The translations under genes and the position numbers were made by a program. This document shows positions 21,243-33,200 of a stretch of 64,000 nt of DNA, piece after piece. Within the stretch, counting starts at the first letter, position 1, and the number at the start of each line of letters is the position of its first letter. Location of the stretch: positions 36,300,538-36,364,537 of the forward strand of contig CAIIXF020000007.1 of assembly GCA_903813345.2 (NCBI GenBank), given 5' to 3'. The notes beneath the pieces are model-generated. The model did no database searches, was not told where the DNA came from, and saw only the letters and a list, made by a program, of their open reading frames with translations. The stretch is from Owenia fusiformis (Eukaryota; Annelida; Polychaeta; Sabellida; Oweniidae).

Positions 21243-24200
21243 ATGTCTGAAAAAACAGTAGAGGGGACTACCTCAAATGGGGTACAGCTTGAACTGATGA
21301 AGGATGCTAGTAAAGTACCTACTTATAATGGGGAGGATGCCATAAAGGTAAGCTCTAGAAAATAACACTAATTTCAACAATCAGATTATTACATGTATAC
21401 ATATAATATAATATTTTGAGATATAGTTATGAATTGCTTAAATAAAAGTTTTTTTCTTTATATGAAGAATGTATTAGTATTAAGAACTAACGCCAAAAAT
21501 TGTTTCAGTACTTATTTAACAATATTGTTTTAGATTCCTATCAGATATTGGACTTGATTAAAGATAAATGCAATGCCTTCTCTTCTTAAGAACCCCTGTC
21601 CTTCCTTACAAGTACTGTACATTGCCCCCTTTAGACTACCTTCACTATATTCCATGTTTTATGTGAATAATATTTTGTAAAAATGTCCATGTATCCTAAA
21701 ATGCTCTCTTGCAACTGAAAGATTCTGATTCTAGATTCTGTTGAAATTAATGAAACCAATAAGCTGATAAGTACTTATGCAGGCGTTGTTTTCTAAAAAT
21801 ACTGAGTCCAGGGCTTAAATCCTTAAGTTGTCAATGTCCTTAACATCAAATCAAAATGAGAAATTCTTCTGAATCTGGGCTTCAATATGAAAACATTCAG
21901 AAATTCTTAAATTTCTAATGCAGTTTACATTTTACATCAGATGAGCAGAGCTGTCAAGTGTCCCGCCAGTGGCGGGATTATCCCGCAAGTTTGATCAAAA
22001 TTAGGCTAATTCGCGTGTCGCGCATTGTCCCGCGAAGTCCCGCAAAATGTGGCTTTGACCTCCGCGAATTTCCGAAATTGTTGCAATCCCCTATATTTTG
22101 ATTATCTTATCTGATATAAGAAGCTAAGTTTTTGCACTTTTGAGGAGTAAAGTTTACCTAATTTTAAGTACCTAGCATATGCTGTTGTTTGGTATCAAAA
22201 TAAAGGGGAAGGGTTCAACTTTCATTTTAATTACGAAAATAGGGATGTAGGTCACAAATAGTTCCAACGTTGGCCTTTTTACTACCCGTGTGGCCTTCAT
22301 CTCAGAACTGAGCAAATGTTAGCAAACGCGAGTTACAATAAATGTACGCTGATATCTAGAAAGGGTTTGTATAAAAAACCGGGTACCGGGTAGTAAATCC
22401 TCCATGCTGGGTTCAAACTTGGTACCCGGTACCCGGTCAAAAAAACGGGTACCCAAAAAACGAAAAATACGAATATATAACATAATTAGATTATGAGAAA
22501 ACGTGTAAGATTTGTTTTGAATTTGCAAAAATGTATGTAACATGATTCAAAATTGAGCTAGAAGCTTCAAATAAAAAGCATATTTTAAGGCACTTTTCTT
22601 CCTCTATCGTTATGGCCATATTTTCATTGGTTATGGGGGGGGGGGTGCGATCGCACCATCGCACCATCGCACCCTCTCCTGGCTACGCCTATGACATTGT
22701 AAGACATAACAATTTACAATTCAGTGGACATTTTGTCATAAATTGGGATAACTTAAATTATGATTAATAATCAAAATCTTACACGTTGCATCATGCAAAT
22801 TAACACACGTCACCTCTCTGCTAAAGCAACGATAGCTATTTACAGATTTAAATCATAATCAAAACAATTCACGTACCAACATACGAACTATTGAAAATAG
22901 AGTAAGATTGATTTGTCTTGTTTTTCAAATTGTCTTGCAATGTCATTGGCGTAGCCAGGTGGGGGTGCGATTGCACCCCCCCCCCCTTCATTACCAATGG
23001 AAATATGACCAAGATGATAGAGGAAGAAAAGAGCCTTAAAATGCTTTTTATTTGAAGCTTCTAGCTCAATTTTGAAGGAAGTTACATACATTTTTGTAAA
23101 TTCAAAACAAATCTTACACGTTTTCTAATGATCTAATTATGTTGTGTATTCGTAAATTTCGTTTTTTGTTTTTTTTCGACCGGGTACCAAGTTTGAACCC
23201 AGCATGGAGGATTTACTACCTGGTACCCGGTTTTTTATACAAACCTTATCTAGAAAATTAACCTCATTCCCTATAATTTGATGTAGATTAATCGAACCCC
23301 TATATCATGGGCTTTCAATTGAAAGCCCATGCCTACAGTATATGAATAGGTACATTTTAATATATAACATTATGGGGGTAAGCGTTTCATAGTTGGTCAC
23401 GACGCCAGAAGTGCAAAGTATTGTTCCGAATTTTTGAATTTCGTGTTAGATTACGGTAATCACACCTGAAGCATGGTTTTTGTTTTTGATAAATTACAAT
23501 AAAGTTTAATAATATTCCTATGCGTATTTTGTGAAATTGTGTTGACGTTTATTTAAGTTACAATGTAACGGTGCATTATATTTGATTAATCAGTATCTGA
23601 AAGTTTGATTTAAGTACTTCTACACGCTTTTACATTAGTCACAATCACGCAAATCCCTTGAATGTCCCGGGACATCCTGCAAATTTATGTGGATGTCCCG
23701 CGAAATCCCGCAAATTTAGGGCACTTTGTCTAAAAAATCTGTCCCTCTATGAAGTTTTTGGTGATACACCTGTTAACTGTCCCGCAATTAGGGTGTTTGT
23801 CCTTCGAATGGTCCCGCGAAATCCCGCGAATTTGATAAAAAAAATCTCCTATTAGCGCAATCACGCAAATCCCTTAAATGTCCCGCAAAATCCCGCGAAT
23901 TTAGTAGATGTCCCGCAAAATCCCGCGAATTTTGGGCACTGGGTCTAAAAAATCTGTCCCGCGAGAAAATCTTTAGGGGTTGACAGTACTGGATGAGGGA
24001 CACAACTATTTCTGATCATAAATTCTTATTTTTAGGCTTCTGAAATGAACAGCTCTAATTCCGAGCCTGTGGCTAATATGGATACATCAGGACTCGTTGA
24101 TGAGGATGCATCTAACGATCCACATAAAGATGTAGAGACTAGCAACATTCCCATGGCAACGTTTAACATTATCAACTCTATTATTGGATCGGGACTTATT

Positions 24201-27200
24201 GGTAAGAGATATGGGATTTATTCATCTGAGAGCTTGACTCAGAAAATAGTTTGGGAAATTTTTCAAGGAAATTTTAAATGAATGAAACGGGAAGTGGGGA
24301 AACACTAAGTGAAAAGTACTAAAATCATGCATCGTACAAAATACAGGCCTGTAGCCAGGATTTGCCAAGGGGCGGTTCAATTTTCAAAAATTTCCAGGGG
24401 GGGTTCACATTTGACAATTTTGGCCCAAATATGACTAAAATCACTTGAGAAGTGCTCAAAATGGTGAAAAACTGCATGATTTTGAAAGAATTTTTGGCTG
24501 GGGGGGGGGGGTCCGAACCCTGCTAACCCCCACCTGGCTACTGGCCTGAAATATTACCATAAACTCAAACATGAGTGTAAATGACTAATTTGTATGATAA
24601 AATACATTCAGTGAATGAACATGTAATTTTGACGTTGATGAAATTCAAGCTTGAATCATATGAAAAGTGTATACAGTTCTACATAACATGTATTAATATT
24701 TTAGGCATTCCATATGCTGTCCTACAATCAGGCATCGGCCTTGGGGCTTTCCTCCTTGTGTTTGTAGGTGTAATCACAGGTAAATATATAGAGGTTATTT
24801 ACTGAGAGGGATATAATATGTGTTTTATTCAGAGAGAAAATATGATAATTTGAGGATTGGAAGATGGAAAGTGATTTTCGAATAGCAGGTGTTCGAATCA
24901 GATATATATACATTGAAAGAAATCCCTGGGGATTGCTGATGAGTGGGTGATATATATATATATCTCCTGCTCACCTCCGTGGGAGGTTTATATAACACCC
25001 CCTCACCTCAGATATCGATTATATTCATATTCCTTCATGCTATTACTAGGTATGAGATAAACAAGTTGTTTATCGCCGTGTTTATTTGCAGATTATTCCC
25101 TTAGTTTACTGATTGAAGGTGGAATTATTATGAAAACTAGGAGTTACCAGGTAATTGATTTATTTTTTTAATAATAAATGTAAATTATTAATACCTTATT
25201 AAATAAAGCATGTATTATTATATTCTAGATACGCTACTTTTTGTGTAGAAAAAACTCAACTCTTATCCAGCTGATAGATCGTTTGCCTGAAATATTGACT
25301 ATCAAATGTTATGCTTTATTAATGAGTATTAGTTCATATACCTAAGAGATGTATTATGTACCAAATGAAAGTCATGATTTTGTTTGATCAATTTATCGAT
25401 TAATTTATTTGTAAACTATTTCTTTGGATGTGTTTGGTTTTTGAATTTTAGGAGAACAATGTGTGTATTTGTTTTGTGAATGTTGCCTTGATTCAACAAC
25501 ATTGTATGAAAAATTGCAGTATGATTTGTAGATCTAAGCAAATTTAAATAATTGTGTAAACATTTCCTTGAAATCAATTAGATTTATGATTTTTTCAAGT
25601 AATTATATTGTACCTTTTATGAATTTTAGGGGCTTGCAAGAGCAAGTTTTGGAAAAATAGGATTTGGTGTAATCACTTTATTGCAATTCACAACGCCCAT
25701 ATTTGGTAAATTTGGATAAGTTATAAATTCAGGGTTCCCACAAGTGGTGTCATATACATTTTCATTTTTGTTCTTATGTGATTAATGTTTGTTTCACATT
25801 TCACAAATAACCACTTTGACCCTTGACTTTTGGCACCTTTAGTTTCATAGTCTTAAGTTCTTTTCCAATGGTATGCACTGATGGGGTGATTCATGTGGAA
25901 AGATTCATGTTTTTAAGTTTACTGGCCACAGGGTTCTCATATATATTTTTGCTCCCATCATTTTATGACTGCAGGTCTAAGGCCATTAAAATTAATTTTT
26001 TTCTATGTAAAGAGTTTTATTGATAGTACATGTCAAGAAATCTATTATTGTGCCTATTCTGAATTCAACATAAATTATATAGGCTAAATCATCGCTAAAT
26101 CAGCTTTATAAAAATCTAGGGGATGTTTAAATTTTCCGCTTATACCCTCAGTGTTTCATTTAGCAACTTTAAATGCATGAATAGTCAAGAACACATTATA
26201 TTAAGTTCTTTTGGATTTTTTTTTATTTATTTATTTTTTTATTCAGCAGTAATCAATACATCTAATTTCTTGCAAGAGTTTTTTTATTACTCACATGGTG
26301 AGCCCATAATATCATCACCTTATATATCTATCTGCAATTTTTTGGGCAATAGAACAATAAATTTATCATATCCATAATATCCACGTAATTTACTTCATTG
26401 GTTCCAGCTCCTCCTTTTACCTAATTTTGGTAATAGCTTTTTTTTACCATGTGAGCCCAACAAACAGTGCCATCTTTACATAAAAAACAATAAGCATCTT
26501 AACCCAATATTACCCTTTAATCTAACTGACCATGTAAATGATAATATATCCTATATTTTCATGCTAAGAGATAAAGATCCTGTGTTACATGCTGATGTCA
26601 CTGTATTACATATAACTGTATATAATGCTACAACATCCAAATCATCTTATTTTCTTCTGGAAAAATTTAAAACAACATACATGTACATGTAGAGTATAAA
26701 AGAATAAAGAACATTGAATAAGTTCTCTTAGAATACAGACTCTTGGCTGCCCGAGAAATTCAGTAAATCACTGATTATTTACTTGGCAGTAATTACAAGG
26801 TACATGTATTGTATTACTGTAAGGATATGTCCAGTATCAGGAATCAAACATCTTCTCAATCACTATTGACATATTCACCCTAGTTGCAGGGTTTATTCTG
26901 AATATAACTATTTACATATTCACCCTAGTTGCAGGGTTTATTCTGAACATAAACTATTTACATATTCACCCTAATTGCAGGGTTTATTCTTAATATAAAC
27001 TATTGACATATTCACCCAAATTGCAGGTTTTATTCTGAACATAAACAATTGTCATATTCACCCTAATTGCAGGGTTTATTCTGAAAATAAACTATTGACA
27101 TATTCACCCTAATTGCAGGGATTATTCTGAACATAATCAATTGACATATTCACCCAAATTGCAGGGCTTATTCTGAACACAAACAATTGACATATTCACC

Positions 27201-30200
27201 CTAATTGCAGGGATTATTCTGAACATAATCAATTGACATATTCACCCTAATTGCAGGTTTTATTCTGAACAAAAACTATTGACATATTCACACCCAAATT
27301 GCAGGGTTTATTCTGAACACAAACTATTGACATATTCACCCTAATTGCGGGGTTTATTCTGAACAAAAACTATTGACATATTCACACCCAAATTGCAGGG
27401 TTTATTCTGAACACAAACTATTGACATATTCACCCTAATTGCGGGGTTTATTGTGAACATAAATTATCATGAAATATTCACCCAAATTGCAGGGTTTATT
27501 CTGAACATAAACTCTTGACATATTCACCCAAATTGCAGGGTTTATTCTGAACACAAACTATTGACATTCACCCAAATTGCAGGGTTTATTCTGAACACAA
27601 ACTATTGACATGTTCACCCAAATTGCAGGGTTTAGCAAAGGAGACCTTTGGAAACATAGGATATGGCGTCGTCTCTGCCACTCAGTTTTCTCAGCCTTTC
27701 TTCTGTGAGTTTTAATGTCTCAACTTCTAAAAATGTTTAACTCAGAATAAAACTTGGCAACCTGTAACTCATTAATTAGACTCATAGGATATTTAAGAGT
27801 GAACAACTTGCTTGCATAATTTTTCTAGTTCTTTGATTTTTACCAACATTTTGTTTTATGACAAACTTTTGTTGGTGAAAAAAGAGTAAGAGTTACAGGT
27901 TGAGCTAGTTTGTTTGCAATAAATGTTGCTTGTGCGCTTGGATGTCTAATAAACAGATTAACTTTAAAACCTGCATAAGTGGAACACCTTTGGCCCCTTG
28001 AAAAGTACTTACTTTTCATTTAACATCATTTAACATCGAGCCAATGGGAAGTGTTCCACTTATAGATATGTTGGATTAACATGTTGACATAAGACTTTGG
28101 TGTGACTAATAGAAAGGGGGAGGGCAATACAACAACCACCAAGATTAAACTTACTATCTACTAAACTAAATGCTAACAATAAGCCTTGCTTTATTTGGTG
28201 TGCTTTTTAAACTTATGAAACATTTCTATCAGCCATATCAGCTTCCTTCTTATAAAGTTAATGAATATGTGCTTCATGGAATATGGCATCTGCGAATGGA
28301 TGTTGACCTTTTGACCCTTATGGACTATAAAGCTGGATTTTGTCTGTCTCGTATTATTTGAGACTGAATATATTTTACGTTAAAAATATTGGGAATCTTT
28401 TTGGTTCTCCAACTTATAAGACTATACCTTGCATTTGGTGTTCATGAGCAACCCATTTGGCTTATTAGTAATGATTGTGTTATTTGTTTTATTGTCTGTT
28501 CCTTATTAATGGTTTATTGAATGACTGTTAGATGTTAACAATTAGACAAACAGAGTATCTTTTGCATATCAGATTTTGGAAATTCATGAATTGTTATCTG
28601 AGTTTTCTGTTTTTGATATTAAATAATTCTGAAAAAAGTAAATTACTTTTTAATAATTTGAATGATCGTGCTTGACAGACAAGATCTGAGTGTTTTTTGT
28701 TTGGTTTCTCAAAATTCTTTCCACTTCAATATCTTGCATCAGCATAATCTAGCTGTACTGTGTAGCTGTACTGTGTTGCTGCACTGTGTAGCAGCTGCAT
28801 AGTTTAGTTGTAGTGCAGTTGTACATATAACATCTAGATATGAATAACATTAAATCAAATATATATTTGAAATAACACACATCAAAAATCCTACACATCA
28901 AATGATGACTCATCATTAATTGCAATAACTAATATTTTCCATTTTTCCATCTTACAGTTCTTCCTATGTCATCAGAATCTGTTCTTTCCTTAATTTGGTG
29001 GTTGGTAACCATGGTAATGGTAGCCTAGTAACTGTGATGCAGTTATAATTGGGAGTGGGTTAAAGGTAATGTGAACGCATGCCGAATACTTAGCATTTTA
29101 TAATTTAGGAGTGTGTACTTCACAATCTTAATATGTGCAAATTAATTTTATCTGAAAATTAACAGCACACAATAGACACACACTATTATTTATTTCCAAA
29201 TTAAAAGCAAAGTGTTGGTATTATCTGAAATTATTGTTAAATATATTTTATATTGATGAAGTCTCATTCACATGAAGGAAAAATGATTAGAGTTTGTTCA
29301 AAGAACTACCCCTGTTGTATCCCACATTTAATTGCAAATTACCTGTATAATTATAGAAATACCTTATTTGACATAAGGAGTGTCCAACCCCAATAAGGCC
29401 CCCTGTACTCTATTTCTATTTGATTGACTCTCAGCAGTGCCCCCTGTACTCTATTTCTATTTGATTGACTCTCAGCAGTGCCCCCTGTACTCTATTTCTA
29501 TTTGATTGTCTTTTAGCAATGGTAGCCTACAACGTCATCATAGGGGATACAATTACAAAGCTTGTCAAGAGGGCAGGAGGAGGTACTGTCATCTTTACAT
29601 CTTTCAAAATAACTATAGTATATCAGGCCTGTAACCAGCGGAGGGAGAAGCTGCTCCCCCCTGGCCAGAAATTCTTTCAAAATCATGCAGTTTTTCATCA
29701 TTCTGGGCACTCTTCGCATTATTTTTTGCCAAAAATTTACAAAAAGCTCCCCCCTTGGCAAAACCGCCTCCCCCCTGATAAATCCTGGCCTGTATATCTC
29801 AATGTATTGTATTTTAAGCACATGGAATAAACACAAACAATATGCTTTTATAAGAATTGAGAATGATAAAATTGAGTCTAAACTTCAAAGAGTTTGGCAG
29901 CCAATCATAGAAATAGACACAAGAACTTACATTCCTGTCGTAAGACAATCATTATAAATAATGAAATCAAAGAATGTCGCTCTTATGCAAATAATTTTAT
30001 CTTCAAAAGTGAGCTAATTTATTCTTAGAAAAATATTTTGTTCTAGACATATAAAAATAGGATTATCATATTATTTGTTGTCATGTTTTATACGTGTGGC
30101 ATTCGGTACTGCTTTTGGGCCCATATTTATCATGTACAATGCACATCAATGATATAATATGTTCAAGTTCAATAATTAATATGTAATTTTTGAGCATAAT

Positions 30201-33200
30201 TTTATTATTAATACCAATATATATATCAATGTTGGTTTCACTTTGGGCATTTTCTCAGTTCTGTACTCGATCATTGAATTTCATTGACAACCCATTATCT
30301 CCAATTGTAATTTGGTATATTTTTCAAAAAATTACCAAATTAAATAGAATGTCACTGTTCAATGCCACCAATTTGAAAGTATGTGTACCTAAAAATTAAA
30401 CAGTTAGTGATAAAATAGGTTAATTTGAACAGATATCTTTTCCAAAGGGACATCCTTTCTGAAGAGATATCCCCTATGAAAATAGATCCTCTCTTAAGAG
30501 AAATCCTCTCTAAAGAGATATCCTCTGAAGAGAACTCTCTTTAGAGTAATCCTCTATGAAAAAAAATATCCCCTATGAAAAGAGATCCTCTCTTAAGAGA
30601 TATCCTCTCTGAAAAGATATTCTTCCTGAAGAGAAATCCTCTCTTTAAAGATGTGCTCTCTGAAAAGATATCCTCTAAAGAGAAATCCTCTCTTAAAAGA
30701 TGTGCTCTCTGAAGAAATATCCTCTGAAGAGATATCTTGCCTGAAGAACACCCGTGTCTTCACCTGTATTAAATGTCTTTCTGTATGAACACCTACCTAC
30801 AGTGACCACTGTAGCTCCATAGATGTTCAATGTGCATAGGTTTTTCCTGTATTAACAGACAAAGGACGATTCTCGGTTTGGAGAACGAAGTTCATCAATC
30901 TAAATGAGCATTATCCCTGCTTCGGACAAATTTGATTTTTTTACATAATATAAATTTGAATGTTTTCTTTTGAATAGTCATAATTTAATTTGGGTAATAT
31001 TTCTAGATTTTTCGCAAAAAAATATTAGCGCAGTACACTGATGAACTTCTTTCCCCAAATCGAGACTTGTATTTTATTGAATCGGTCTAATTGAGCGTTA
31101 TCCCTACTTCAGACCAATTTGTTATTTTTACATCTTGTAGATTTGAATGTCCTCTTTTGAATATTCATAGTTTAATTTGGGTAATATTTCTATATTTTTC
31201 ATGAAAAAAATTATTAGCCAAGGACACTGTTCTCCAAACCGAGAATCGTCCTTTCTCAAAAAATGTCTCAGCGATTCACAATTGAAGAATGACTTGGGTC
31301 AAATATAAAAAAACCTGATCAGGACTCCAATTTTAAAAAGGTTTGTGTCCCAGGGACTCCAAAAAATTTTGTTTAGCGCTAGCACTAAAACTTTATACAG
31401 CGAATACTTATTAAGCCACAAAAATGTGTGTGTTTACTGTAGTAGGTGTTCACTACAGATGGGGCAATTTATACAGAAGTCTGTAGAGTATGTGTGGAGG
31501 AAGGATGTCCACTAGAGACAGTTCACTCGAGAGAGGTGTTCACTAAGACAGGTTTTACTGTACATGTTTAACCAAATGTTGGTCTTTGTTGTTGTTGTAG
31601 AAGCAATCAAGAACTCTGTGCTGACTAACCGACATTTCATAGTTTTCCTGGCTACTCTGTTTGTGACGCTACCTCTTTCCCTTTACAAGAACATAGCAGC
31701 TCTAAGCAAGGTCAGCTTACAATTTCTATGTATTTCTAGTGATTTTGTATAGCCCATTATCATGTCACCACAATAAGTGGTGACACATTGTTATTGTCTC
31801 CAGTTTTTTTGTTGACAGTTTTCGGCAGTTGGTGTACGGTGTCTGGCATCTGTAACAAATGGCAGGTGGTGACATTTTGCATGTTAATGCCTTATATTTC
31901 TTTGTTTTTTTTCAGTGGGGTCTTGCCTCTATAGTGTTAATCTCTTCACTGATAGTCTTCATCATTATTAAGCTGGCCCTTATGGGAAATAGCATGTAAG
32001 TAAAATAGCATTCTTTGGAGTTAAACTAGCACCAGGGAATCAGTCATTTTCCTGATTTTTTTGCCAAAAAGGCTTGTTGTCAGTTTGTTTTTATTCTTTA
32101 ATTTTAAGCAGTATGGTAAGACTGGCATCTAGTCAGTTTTAGACTGGCATTTTGTCATGATCAGACTGGCATCTAGTCATTAATACAAAGATACACATCG
32201 GAAATTTAAGATGATTACTCACCCCTTTGGTATTCCTTAAATTAATTAAGAGTGGGGGGTTAGGGTGATTTCTAAAATTGCTCAACGTGTATGACTGAAG
32301 CATGTTTTTACTCAGATGTGTACAGGTTGGTACATTAAGTGTATTATTAAATCAAAAAACTATAATATAGATGTCATGCGAGTATGAGTACATCACAGTT
32401 GTTCAAAAGTTGTTAAATTCTTATTTATAAATATAATATAATCACAATAACATATAATCATTTATGTTTCAGACCAGATGTTGAGGGTGACTGGGACTTT
32501 GGTAAAGGGTCCTTTGTTGTAGCGATTACTATAATGTCACATGGTATGTCAGTTTTCTAATTCGAGTAAAAACTGCTCAATGGAACCTTTTGATAGTTCA
32601 ATAAAACCTGAAAAGAGGAACAGCTCTTTAAAGATGTAATAAAATGGCTTTACTCGATTTAGATTATACTGTATTCTTTCTACCTTACCATATTAAGGTC
32701 ACTCACTGAAATTGCTAAATATAACTTTATTATGTAATCTGAGATATAAAGTCAGCACTTATCAGTTTTTGCTGCAAAATTGATTTCAACTTTAGAACAA
32801 CCTTTTCGTGTCATGTGACAGGATTGTAAATTGATGAATCAAAACTTTATCAATTTGCCGCTAAGTATGATTATGTAAATAAGAATAAAACCTTGGCCTT
32901 TTGACTGCGAGTTATTAAAGGATTTAACCCCTGGACTCAATGCGTGGTCATGCAAAGGTTTGGAAACAACACGCCTGAGTGGAATGAAGCAGCTAATGTG
33001 AAAAATCCATTTATCACCATGACAACTGTTTAACTAGTGACCTTGCATGTGTTATTGATATTTCACACACTGTTCATTATGTGAATACTCTATTCGGATT
33101 AGCTGGAATCGGACCTTGCCTAGCTTTGTGTGAATACAATTTAAAGTGAACCACTATCTTTAAAATAGTTTTAACTAAGCGTAGGTGGAGATGAGTAAAT

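Noticed and set aside
26872-27628. Possible CRISPR-like array
   Set aside because: Units are contiguous near-identical repeats without unique spacers, in a eukaryotic intron; it is a minisatellite.
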